Of a stretch of DNA of 64,000 nt, positions 55,320 through 63,701 are shown one piece after another. This stretch comes from Symbiodinium natans (lineage: Eukaryota > Sar > Dinophyceae > Suessiales > Symbiodiniaceae). Position numbers and translations under genes: made by a program. The DNA lies in contig CAJNDS010001657.1 of NCBI GenBank assembly GCA_905221605.1, forward strand, positions 453,144-517,143. Direction: 5' to 3'. Numbering within the stretch: the stretch's first letter is position 1; each line of letters begins with the position of its first letter. Under the pieces are notes generated by a model. It was not told the origin of the DNA. It did no database searches and saw nothing but the letters and a program-made list of their open reading frames with translations.

Positions 55320-56508
55320 CGGCTTTGCATGTGAGCCTCGCCGCGGGTAGAGTACGGGCGCAGCTGCGGTTATTGCTTGGCACGAGCGTCAACAACTTCC
55401 CCAATGCAAGGGTGACTTTGTCCCCATCGATGCACGCTTGGGCGGAATAGCCATGCCACGAGCCATGTTGCGCAATATACTTCCTACCTACCTCGGAATT
55501 GCGGCATGCTGTTAGCCTTGTTCACCATGAAAGCGACCAGCTCTGCATCTTCCGGCCCAGTTTGGCAGCAAGAGAGCAAGCGATCCGCGAGGGAGCACCC
55601 TATACTATTTCTCCGGGTCTGATGCACTCGGCAATGGTGGGCACTCTTATGGCCACTTTGTCGAAAGTGAGGAGCTCTTCCAGCTTACGCCGGGGGAATA
55701 TGTGCATAAAGACCTTACTCGAAAGATTTGCGGCTTGGCTGATCCTCGGCTTGATCGCGCAGTCCGAGCATCTTTAATGGGTGTCGCCTGCGGCTCTGTC
55801 CAGCTGCCGGAAGATTCCCAAGCATTCGTCAAATCCGTACTAGGACGACTGATAACTCGCCCCGACCTGGAGAAATTTCTCCGGCTGCCCCCTGCCTCGA
55901 ATCGGGGTATCGCAGACCTACGAAGTGAATGCATCAAAGTCCTCTTGGCAGAAGCAAAGCCGCACCTGACGGACCTGCCACTACCGTATCATGAGCTGGG
56001 CCCCACGATGAAACTTGTGCTGGACATGTGGCTCCCCCTCCTGCCACTTGAGCGCCTAGTTGACATGTTGGGCTACCAGTTCTTAGCCATGGCCTCTGAG
56101 GCAGAAATTGAGGAGGAGCCTTCGGAGCAATACCATTACCCAGAGCAAGCCAGGCACTCATACCTGGCCGATCTGCCTGCTTCACCGAGTCTGTCCAAAG
56201 GCGTCAGTCATCCTTCTCACACCTGAGCTAATTGATGTCCCTGAATGGAGTAGACTGTGGTTTGCGGTTGCTGGCAAAGTCCCCGCCAAAGGTACTGCCT
56301 TGCTGGTTACCTTGCGAGAGGGTGGTGGGGATGTGGCATACCCCGGTGTGTTCATTGAGCTCCTATCCCCTAAAAAGCTCCGCACCGGCCCGGGCGAGAG
56401 CAAAGCAATGCAGCCAGTCAATCTCACCATTGCCCTGCTCCTGACAGATGAGCAGCACAGCCATTTCGCGAACCAACACACACACTACCAAGAGTTAGCC
56501 AGCTCGAG
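55320..56508 (+). pseudogene. element large ORF, middle part, several frameshifts
   Basis: Coherent pieces: about 55395-55500 (GDFVPIDARLGGIAMPRAML); 55640-56226 (VESEELFQLTPGEYVHKDLT, FVKSVLGRLITRPDLEKFLR, LPYHELGPTMKLVLDMWLPL); and about 56200-56490 in a third frame (ASVILLTPELIDVPEWSRLW, GGDVAYPGVFIELLSPKKL, NLTIALLLTDEQHSHFAN). These follow one another with short overlaps, as expected from single-base indels. No domain recognised; Leu-rich helices dominate. Confidence 0.5.
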
Positions 56509-57789
56509 GTGCTGCCCGGTGGAGCTTCCACCCCGCTTTGGGATGCACTGCTGCACATGCCCAAGGAGCGGCAGCATGTCGCATTAGGAATTCCGATGGA
56601 AGACTCACCTCTTGATGCCATTCGGCAGCCACACTGGCTACCGGGTTTTCTCACGGACCTCGTGCTTGTTCTAATCATCGGATTGGTTGTCAAAGGGCAT
56701 TGGCACGATTTATGGGCCCAGTTGATTCATCCGGAGGTTTGCCAAGTTTTCAGGGGTAAGCATGAAACACAAACTGACCAAGCATCGCCAGCCGGAGGCC
56801 CAGGGTCCACGAATCCCTTGAATACCTTCCTCACAATTTGGCTCGCTGAGGAGCAAACTTATGGCAAGGAATGGACTCCGCAGCTACTGACCGGCGTGTT
56901 AGCGACGCTACCAGATGCTCCGCTGCCCAGCCAAGAGGACGCCCGGACTCCTGCGCTGTGGCATGCGGAGTGTCTGCGCCTGCCCCCTGATTCGTTGAGC
57001 AATGAACACGACCCGCGGAACCGAGCAAGTATTTTTGCGCTCGCGGTGGGCCCCACCTTCCTGGCGTGTCTCTGCGACACCTTTTGGGGAGCTGATGGCC
57101 ATCTGGCGGCGCTGCTGGGAGCTTGCTCCTACGGTTTGGCTGCCAATCGCACTTCCGTATTCATTACTGGAGCGCCTGGCAGTGGCAAAACGCGCTCATG
57201 TGCTTTTCTCGGAGTGCTTGTTGCTTGCCTGACGAGTCGACTTACCCTGTACACTGCTCATGGCAACGAGTCGGTCCGGGCCTATGTCGAGACGGTGGAT
57301 AGGTTAACGTCAGCCAGCAATGACTTTGTTCGCAATCGCATCACTCGCATACCGGGCAACAAGGAGAAGGATACTTACAAGCTCCCCTTTGACGCGCATG
57401 ATGTGTATCGGGGGCTACTTGTAGCCACGACACACGGAACGATCGTGGCACGGCTCAGCTTCCCTTACTCGTTGCTCATTAATCGCTTAAAGGATGTGGA
57501 GCTGCTGCTCCGAGATGAAGCACAGCAACTGGGCACACCAGGCTCCAATACCATTCTGACGCACATCAAGCGTGCGCTTGACGTCATGATCGGTGATCAC
57601 AGACAGCCCGCAGGAGGGTCCCGACCCAACTACCACTATGTCACTGAACTGTTGGAGCAAAAGACTTGTGGCCTCAATGCGGTCCCTGCGGACCTTTATA
57701 TGCCGGCCACCTTGCCCGCGGCATTGCTCAGACAAACGGCCAAAAATGCAGGACCGTGGAAAAAGGGACAATGCGAGATGCCCTCTTAA
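56509..57789 (+). CDS. SF1 (UPF1-like) helicase, ATPase core 1A
   Basis: ATP-dependent nucleic-acid unwinding enzyme, RecA-like lobe 1. Walker A is SVFITGAPGSGKTRSC with the P-loop Gly at residue 221. The Ia region follows (LTLYTAHGNESVRAYVETVD). Walker B is VELLLRDEAQQLG with D at residue 336, and motif III is VMIGDHRQPAGG at residue ~362. DEAQ plus GDHRQ is the superfamily 1 pattern of UPF1/DNA2-type helicases. It differs from Helitron Pif1-type helicases, and no Rep nuclease accompanies it. The N-terminal ~200 residues are not recognisable. The annotated start is only the first start-like codon after a frameshift near 56495; the true protein continues from upstream. The frame ends at 57787, and lobe 2 resumes in another frame. 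Confidence 0.82.
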   Translation: MLPGGASTPLWDALLHMPKERQHVALGIPMEDSPLDAIRQPHWLPGFLTDLVLVLIIGLVVKGHWHDLWAQLIHPEVCQVFRGKHETQTDQASPAGGPGSTNPLNTFLTIWLAEEQTYGKEWTPQLLTGVLATLPDAPLPSQEDARTPALWHAECLRLPPDSLSNEHDPRNRASIFALAVGPTFLACLCDTFWGADGHLAALLGACSYGLAANRTSVFITGAPGSGKTRSCAFLGVLVACLTSRLTLYTAHGNESVRAYVETVDRLTSASNDFVRNRITRIPGNKEKDTYKLPFDAHDVYRGLLVATTHGTIVARLSFPYSLLINRLKDVELLLRDEAQQLGTPGSNTILTHIKRALDVMIGDHRQPAGGSRPNYHYVTELLEQKTCGLNAVPADLYMPATLPAALLRQTAKNAGPWKKGQCEMPS

Positions 57790-57880
57790 ACCAAGCCAAA
57801 CTTGAGCTCGAGCTTTTCCGATGTCTTATTCTCACCGGTTTCCATGCTAGAGTCGATCCTTTGCATGAGTATCGTCAAGC

Positions 57881-59044
57881 CGAAACAAGCAGAGACAGTC
57901 ATGCAGGCCGCCGGGCAAGGCCATTGTCGGACCGGCCGTCAATCTCTCGCTCTGTTCCTCCATGCGCCTGCCCCCAGAGATTGCTGCCATCCTGTATGCA
58001 TGTCGGTATTCGGAGGCCTGTCTTTTCGAGCTGATAGGCCGAGCTCCCTACCTTCGCATGCCGCCAGGTCCCACGGTGCAGCATCTGCTCGGGCGGCCTC
58101 TGCGTAGCCCTGCTGGCAGGTGGATGGAGACCTGTAGATGGGTACGGGTGCCTGCCCAGGATGAGACCCAAACCAAGTTAGGCAACAGCTATGACTTCAG
58201 CAGGGTGCTGGCGGACATTGTGCTTACCTTTGGGCACCAGGTGTACCCGGGGTCGCCCATTGGGTTGGTCTCCCAGTATGCCAAAATTGTGGTCCAAATG
58301 AAGTTCATGCTGCAAAAAAGTGTCCCGGCGGAGCAGCTAGGAGGAGACCACATGAGCCTCATGGAGGCATGTCAAACCGCGGAGGACTTCCCGTTGACTG
58401 GTCCGCCTAACACATGGAGTCTTGTAGCATTTAGAACCTTCCTTATGAAACACATTGCGGCTCTGAAACGCTTCTTCAGCGCTATTACCACCGCCTGCTC
58501 CACTGGCCCCACTCATGGTGTCTGTGTTTTCGTCACATGTCGGGCCTCCGGTTTCCTGTTCAACAGCGAGGCGGGCTTTGCCCGGGCCACCTCCTCCTTC
58601 ACTAGGGGGTTGGGGCCGCTGGTCTTTGTTGCACCGCATTACTCCGATGGAATAGGCGCATGCTTCCAAATGGCGGCCTGTGCCACGGGGGGACTCCTTG
58701 ATTGCTCCGACTACCTGCGCACACAAGCCAGCCTGTGGAGCATGGATGGCCCTGGCGTTGCAATGGAATCACACAAGCAAGCCTTCAGGGAACGGAAGGT
58801 GGCAAGCATTGTGTTGCCCGTGGAGCGCAAGGTTGGGCTGGAACTCTTCGGTACGCCACCCCTGGACCAGGCGTGGGCACTGAAGGCTGCTTGGGGAGAG
58901 ACGCGCAAGGTCCTTTACCGTACGCTTCGGACCGAAGGCTGGGAACCTCCCTCCTGGAGTCCTTGCCCAATGCAGTGTACTGTGTCCCCTTTCAACCGGT
59001 GCGGGAAGGGGACGGGGTGGCTAAATACCTCACCTATTTGCTAG
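57881..59044 (+). CDS. SF1 helicase, RecA lobe 2 (frame-shifted continuation)
   Basis: Open from just after a TGA near 57863. It begins GKAIVGPAVNLSLCSSMRLP with PEIAAILY, matching the L-x-x-Q-x-R-M-x-P-x-I segment of UPF1-like helicases. Later comes IGLVSQYAKIVVQMKFML (motif V approach). Near residues 195-215, counting from the ATG at 57962, it reads GVCVFVTCRASGFLFNSEAG and FARATSSFTRGLGPLVFV, which fits motifs V and VI, where helicases usually have N-V-A-x-T-R-A. The canonical motif VI arginine context is altered, so activity is uncertain. Around 58930 the sense passes to the frame carrying LLESLPNAVYCVPFQPVREG. Lobe 1 (ending 57787) and this lobe were almost certainly one protein. Confidence 0.72.
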   Translation, partial: RNKQRQSCRPPGKAIVGPAVNLSLCSSMRLPPEIAAILYACRYSEACLFELIGRAPYLRMPPGPTVQHLLGRPLRSPAGRWMETCRWVRVPAQDETQTKLGNSYDFSRVLADIVLTFGHQVYPGSPIGLVSQYAKIVVQMKFMLQKSVPAEQLGGDHMSLMEACQTAEDFPLTGPPNTWSLVAFRTFLMKHIAALKRFFSAITTACSTGPTHGVCVFVTCRASGFLFNSEAGFARATSSFTRGLGPLVFVAPHYSDGIGACFQMAACATGGLLDCSDYLRTQASLWSMDGPGVAMESHKQAFRERKVASIVLPVERKVGLELFGTPPLDQAWALKAAWGETRKVLYRTLRTEGWEPPSWSPCPMQCTVSPFNRCGKGTGWLNTSPIC

Positions 59045-59700
59045 GGGATACGAAAATTAGGATGCCGCCCAAACGCGGACCTGCTCGGCACACGGACCCG
59101 GCTTTTGAGCATAAGGCCGGGATCCAGCAAGCCCCCCAAGGCCTTCGCCTCCTGCCCGTTCGAACGGGCAAGTTTGATTCTGACACTGCGATTGATGTGG
59201 ACTCTCCGGGAAACAGCCCTGTGCCCGCGGGTCGTACCAGCATCGATGCGGGGGTTGTCTCAGAAGTGGCTGCACCAACACCAAAGCAATCTCCTGCCCC
59301 GGGCGAATCTACGGCAGGACCGCCTCGTGGCGGGAGATGGACCACGCCATGGACCAGGCCTGGGCCCAAGGCTGCCCGGGGCTCTGTTGCTGCTGCGGTC
59401 AGCCCGCCGCCGCATCCCCGTCGTGATGTGTCCCGCACCCCTTGTGGCACTCCCAGGAGGGCCAGGGAGCTACACGCAGGCAACTACCGCGGACCCTCAG
59501 TTGGCCGCTTGTTCCACCGCTGTGGAAACTAGTGTGACGACTCCTGTCGATAAAGGCGATCTGACGTTGGGAGGAGGCGGTACCCCATCGGCCCCTCCCC
59601 GCCGTAGCGGCAACATTAGGGACCCACCGCCGGGAGTACGTCGTCCTCCTAGCCCCAGAACCCGGCCCCCACGTACTGCATCTCGGTCCCCTTGCGCCAA
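58935..59700 (+). pseudogene. element large ORF, Pro/Arg-rich region after the helicase
   Basis: The frame that includes 58702-59532 gives the most natural continuation: LLESLPNAVYCVPFQPVREG, AKYLTYLLGDTKIRMPPKRG, FDSDTAIDVDSPGNSPVPAG, then a Pro/Ser/Arg-rich low-complexity linker. A competing frame (59105-59977) is also open here. Composition bias keeps several frames open, so the exact frame after 59300 is unsure. Confidence 0.42.
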
Positions 59701-60831
59701 GCCCTCGAAAGCCCATCGCTGCTCGGCAGGTGCCCATTGCCCATGTCCGCAAGGAAAGTCGGCCCCTCGCCCAGGATCACGACGGTTCTCAGGAGCCGCT
59801 GGAACCGCCAAAATCCAAGCCGAGAGGGCCAAGCGAACCCAGCAGCACTCGCGATCCCAGAACCCCGGCCAATACGCCCCCAATGCAGGGCAAAACAACA
59901 TCGGTCTGTGGGCATGTGGCGCGCACTCCAAGCAGGACATCACTTTGGGAAGAATGTCAAGCCTAGGCCCTACATGAGCCTGCGTGACTCGAATCATCTC
60001 ACGACACATTGCCAGCAGCTTCGTGCATATAGGACCTATGAAGAGTTGTTAAATGGCTTACCGCACCAGCTGCAGGATTCGGACGCGTTGATACAAATCG
60101 CAGACACCCTTCTTCATTTGCCTGAGACTTTCCCGGCGTCTTATCTGAAGGTCTACGACCCCATCATTGCGCAATGCCTTCGATTGTCGGGAGCGCTGCA
60201 ACATGTTGACCTTGCGAATATGTTGGCATGCCCGGTTCCGCAGTTAGATAAAGCAAGGCTCTCGGAGTCCCTGGTAGGGTATGGTTTCCTGACCACTGCC
60301 CAGTATATTGCGGATCTTTTCTTCGCGGTGGCGGATATGCCGAGCGTCATCAACGCCAGCTTTCCGGCCATGATGTGCTACTCTGACCCGGATTATTGGC
60401 TGGGTGCGCTCCTGCTCGCATTTGAGTCCCACCAAAAAGGCCCCCTGGAGCGCACTGCCGGACTGCCCATTGTTGTGGGCTTTCCCGAATCCGACCACAA
60501 GATTACTGACATCCAGGTCAATGTGCCGCCAGCGGCCATGGTGGCTTTCCTTGCCGGCCGCGCTTATCGGCTGCCCACATGCCCTACAACCAAGTATGCG
60601 GTGGACCCGAGTAGCGGACTCCCTCAGGTCAGTGGGCAGGTGTCACAGGAGGCCTTGCAGGCATGGGCGGAGGCCGCCAAACACACGGATATGGCGGCAG
60701 CCAGGCTCGCACAGCAGCCTAGCCTGAATGCGTTCCTTGGAATTTCGCTGCAGGGCTCACAAACGCTTGGGCAGCGCCGATACCAAGAGTTTAAGCTGCC
60801 CATTTTCTTGAGGCCATCAGGCTCGCCCTAG
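59692..60831 (+). CDS. element ORF, hypothetical globular protein
   Basis: A 379-codon frame. The first ~90 residues are low complexity. Then comes a well-patterned domain: LRDSNHLTTHCQQLRAYRTY, GLPHQLQDSDALIQIADTLL, LSGALQHVDLANMLACPVPQ, GYGFLTTAQYIADLFFAVAD, YWLGALLLAFESHQKGPLER and SDHKITDIQVNVPPAAMVAF. Insertion 1 carries a remnant of the LSGALQHVDLANML part. The stop at 60829 follows a one-base slip near 60805: the next frame continues as EAIRLALAASVANQNIEHFW. No family recognised; the repeated conservation in two element copies supports it being a real domain. Confidence 0.58.
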   Translation: MRQALESPSLLGRCPLPMSARKVGPSPRITTVLRSRWNRQNPSREGQANPAALAIPEPRPIRPQCRAKQHRSVGMWRALQAGHHFGKNVKPRPYMSLRDSNHLTTHCQQLRAYRTYEELLNGLPHQLQDSDALIQIADTLLHLPETFPASYLKVYDPIIAQCLRLSGALQHVDLANMLACPVPQLDKARLSESLVGYGFLTTAQYIADLFFAVADMPSVINASFPAMMCYSDPDYWLGALLLAFESHQKGPLERTAGLPIVVGFPESDHKITDIQVNVPPAAMVAFLAGRAYRLPTCPTTKYAVDPSSGLPQVSGQVSQEALQAWAEAAKHTDMAAARLAQQPSLNAFLGISLQGSQTLGQRRYQEFKLPIFLRPSGSP

Positions 60832-61733
60832 CAGCCTCGGTGGCCAATCAGAACATTGAGCACTTTTGGTCCGTCTTTAACCTGGAATGGCCCGACACTA
60901 CTGCTCGGATGGCTGTGTTCCTCCGGCGTGTGCTGCCCTTAGAAAGCCTGCTTGCCTCGCCCCGTGGCGAAAACGCGGGTGTGAACGAGGTCCAAACCTC
61001 GCCGGATGTGTACAGTGTCTCTTCCGACACGGAAGCTGTGTCTCCCGCATCGATGGAGGACCTGGCAGAGGAAGCGGACGAACCAGAGGCGCAGGTGCAC
61101 GATTGGCGTTTCTCTGACCTGCGAACTACTGACCTTGCGGCCTTGCGAGAAGTTGATGTTGCTGCTCCTTTTCGGCTGCCGGTCATTGATGATGAGCATT
61201 GGAAAGGGCTCAGCACAACACCTACTAAGCATGGACCCCAACGTTCCCGGAATGCGTGGTATGATGCTGCCACTGCTCATTGGGCTGCCCTCAAGGGGCT
61301 CGCAAGATCCAAGCATCCAACTAAGCAGCAACTCAACAGCTTCTGGTTCAAGCTGTACTGCCATGGCACTCCCAAGGAGCCCGAGCCCTCGGCCCTCGCT
61401 GCCGCGCTTACCACCTTCCCCTTTCAGTATCGGGACGAAGGTGTTGTGCAATATCGGCAAATACAGGACGCCATCCGGACGATGTGGCATGCAGCCCAAG
61501 CCTCAATGAAACGGCACATAGGGGGCTCCATCCCAACTGGCATCCCTGAGTGGGGGGTTAGCGAGGAGGAGTTGCCACAACTATGCGTCAGGCCTCGTGA
61601 TGCCGCCAGTGACGAGGATTTGAAAGTGGCCGAAGGTACTAAGCCGGTTGCCAAAAAGTCAGGAAGACGGGCCCATACTGTCTCTGCAGGCTACCGCCCA
61701 CGACGCCCTGACTGGGAAGGCCCTTGGCAATAA
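60810..61733 (+). CDS. element ORF, C-terminal part, hypothetical
   Basis: Continuation of the 59692-60831 protein after a frameshift: EAIRLALAASVANQNIEHFW, LEWPDTTARMAVFLRRVLPL, an acidic linker, then the most conserved block (NAWYDAATAHWAALKGLARS, TKQQLNSFWFKLYCHGTPKE, IQDAIRTMWHAAQASMKRHI, GVSEEELPQLCVRPRDAA). The tail is basic, ending DWEGPWQ. The conserved block is shared with 46885-47275. Aromatic and basic residues would suit nucleic-acid binding, but that is a guess. Confidence 0.6.
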   Translation, partial: EAIRLALAASVANQNIEHFWSVFNLEWPDTTARMAVFLRRVLPLESLLASPRGENAGVNEVQTSPDVYSVSSDTEAVSPASMEDLAEEADEPEAQVHDWRFSDLRTTDLAALREVDVAAPFRLPVIDDEHWKGLSTTPTKHGPQRSRNAWYDAATAHWAALKGLARSKHPTKQQLNSFWFKLYCHGTPKEPEPSALAAALTTFPFQYRDEGVVQYRQIQDAIRTMWHAAQASMKRHIGGSIPTGIPEWGVSEEELPQLCVRPRDAASDEDLKVAEGTKPVAKKSGRRAHTVSAGYRPRRPDWEGPWQ

Positions 61734-61779
61734 TCCCTCACACCCACCTGATTGCATGGGTGGGACCACTGGACTGTAT

Positions 61780-62360
61780 TATCTGAATCGGTAGCTGTCG
61801 CTACTCAATGGCTTCCGTCCTGGGAGCCTCCAGGGAGCCTGCTGCTCTTGGCTGCGGCTCGCGGGCCCCACTGGCTGACCACCATGGGGAGCCCTGGGCT
61901 GGTCTGCAGTGCTCACTTGTAAGTCCCCAGTGGCTGACCACCATGGGGCGCACGGACGCTTGTAATAGGAAGTTTCCATGGCGCCCCAACCTGCCTCGGC
62001 GAATGTGGTGAGGTGTACAACTTCAAGGCGCTTGAGCCCTCGGCCCTTGTTGTTGACCCTGCCGTCTCCTCTTGCCTTGCGGAAGGAAGGATTCGTGCAA
62101 CATTGGCAAACCCTGAGGTCCACTGCTCCGCTATGTGCAAGGACTGGTGTTTCCCCCAGTGGAATCGGTCGCTACTGATGCGCATTGACCTCCCTTCTGG
62201 CTGGTTGATGCAACTTGTCGGGACGGGGACACCCTTCTGGGTGGGCGCTGCGGTGAGCCTAATGGAGCGGAGAGCCTCTCGCTCGGGGCTGCTCCACTGG
62301 CTGACCTCCATGGAGTACTCTGGGCTGGTCTGGCCTTGATTGTTCATCGTGTTATGTCCA
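61780..62360 (+). repeat. 3-prime module, first half, with CCATGG motifs
   Basis: Holds GAATCGGTAGCTGTCGCTAC at 61788, a CCATGG pair at 61869/61928, another GGAATCGGT at 62160 and a single motif at 62295-62313. The minus-strand frames over it read PWWSAxG or MVVSQW because of the repeat. Confidence 0.75.
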
Positions 62361-62980
62361 AGGTAAGACTGCCCAGTCTTCCTCTCCTCTGCCCCCGTCA
62401 GCCGGGTCGGTTGCTCCATTTCTGTGCTATGGCCTTACGTGAACCCTTCGGCCTTGAGACCCAACAACCGCCAACCCTGGTTGCCCCGCTGCTCATCGCT
62501 GGACGAGACGACACGTGATTCACGTGCTGTCACGGCAATGTGACCCGCCCTTCTGTAATATCTCGGCTGAGTGCCGACTCTGGAAAGACCAATACTGCGG
62601 TGCTTTCTTCCAGACTGTGGGCACTTCTATGTGGAGAATATACACCCACTGCCATGGCAGGGAGCCATTGAGCACCTGTGCACTAACCTGGCCTTCAAGA
62701 GGGTCATCCTCGTCTGTGCTTGGCCTGCGGCGGCACAGCTGTTTCGCCGCTTGCTTGGCTGTAACCTGATGGCTCTGATTGGATCAAAGCAGTTTTACCA
62801 TGGAGATCCTTGCGCTTCGGCACGCAAACGTGATGTGAGCCCTCCCATCTCCTTACCGACGTACCTCGTGGGTTAGGGTTTGGAGGGACCTGATGCAGAC
62901 TGATGCGCAGGCCAACGCAAAAGCTGTGTGGCCTTGTGTGCGATGTCTTGACTGGGGGTCTTCGGTCGTCACTTTAAACT
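62361..62980 (+). pseudogene. hydrolase-like copy C (decayed)
   Basis: Aligned with 51264-51795 throughout its first 530 bases. Keeps the likely original start (MALREPFGLETQQPPT, then LLIAGRDDT at 62430-62515), then a TGA where the other copy has TGG, and several frame changes. It lacks the second half of the gene, including the elbow and acid strands, passing directly into the tail module. Confidence 0.75.
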
Positions 62981-63691
62981 CTGTGGTTTTAAGGGTTTGG
63001 CAACGTGCTGATGACGCTCACGGTGGAATCGGTAGCTGTAGCTACTCACGCAGTGAAGGCTTGGCCTCCCCTCTGGCCGTCTGATGAGACTTTGCTTGTG
63101 CATCTATCCAGGTGGGTGCAGCTGCAAGCCAGGGTGAGCGGAGGACCTTTCGCTCGGGGCTGCTCCACTGGCTGACCACCATGGAGTGCCCTGGGCCGGT
63201 CTTGCCTTGATAGTTCTTGCTGTTAAGTCCCCACTGGCTGACCACCATGGGGCATACGCACGTCTTTCCTCTCCTTTGGGGAGTCTGACCTGTAACATCC
63301 CTTTGCCACTGCGGGTCTGTTATCTGTCCTTGACGATGGGTACGTGATCCTGACCATCGAGTGATGACCTCGGTTCGATTCGAATGATGTCGCACCAGTA
63401 GCTACATGATGGTGGTTTTGAGAATCTGGCAGTGTCGCAATTTGCGATTCCCCGCATGCTCTGTGCTGTATGATTGCACCGGGACTTCAACGACGACTTC
63501 GAGTACTGAGTGCGTGGGGTTACCTAGTAGTTCAGCGCCTTTGCTTGCTTTGTTTCTTCTGTTTCTTTGGTTTTTGGGTGGTTGCGTGGTGTGTTTGGTG
63601 GTTTGAGCGCGCTGACTTCGTTTCACCTGTTATGTCGAGCCCAACGAGACCGGCCTACTGCGCTACTGATGTAGTAAAGAGGCGTCAGTCC
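62981..63691 (+). repeat. 3-prime tail module of insertion 2
   Basis: Counterpart of 49121-49958 with one CCATGG pair (63166/63232). Ends GTCGAGCCCAACGAGACCGG through GTAGTAAAGAGGCGTCAGTC and is followed by A10 (63692-63701). Confidence 0.88.
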
Positions 63692-63701
63692 AAAAAAAAA
63701 A

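Larger units (their letters stand above)
50487..63701 (+). mobile_element. insertion 2: ~13.2-kb helicase-bearing, poly(A)-ended element
   Basis: Its 3-prime end is firm: the same tail module as insertion 1 plus A10 (63692-63701). Its 5-prime end is inferred. ACAAACTTAGAAC-TTTT (50475-50491) resembles ACAAACCTAGAACCATTTT (63701-63719) just after the poly(A), an imperfect candidate target duplication. Element-type coding sequence also starts right there. Contents: ORF 50490-51026, hydrolase-like 51331-52190, a long frameshifted region 52638-61733 with an SF1 helicase, then a CCATGG module, hydrolase copy C and the tail. At least nine frame changes show it is a decayed copy. No RT, integrase or transposase seen, so movement in trans is inferred. 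Confidence 0.6.

Noticed and set aside
50487..63701. Helitron identity for the helicase element.
   Set aside because: Helicase motifs are UPF1-like, there is no Rep domain, and the element ends in poly(A) and not in a CTRR hairpin.
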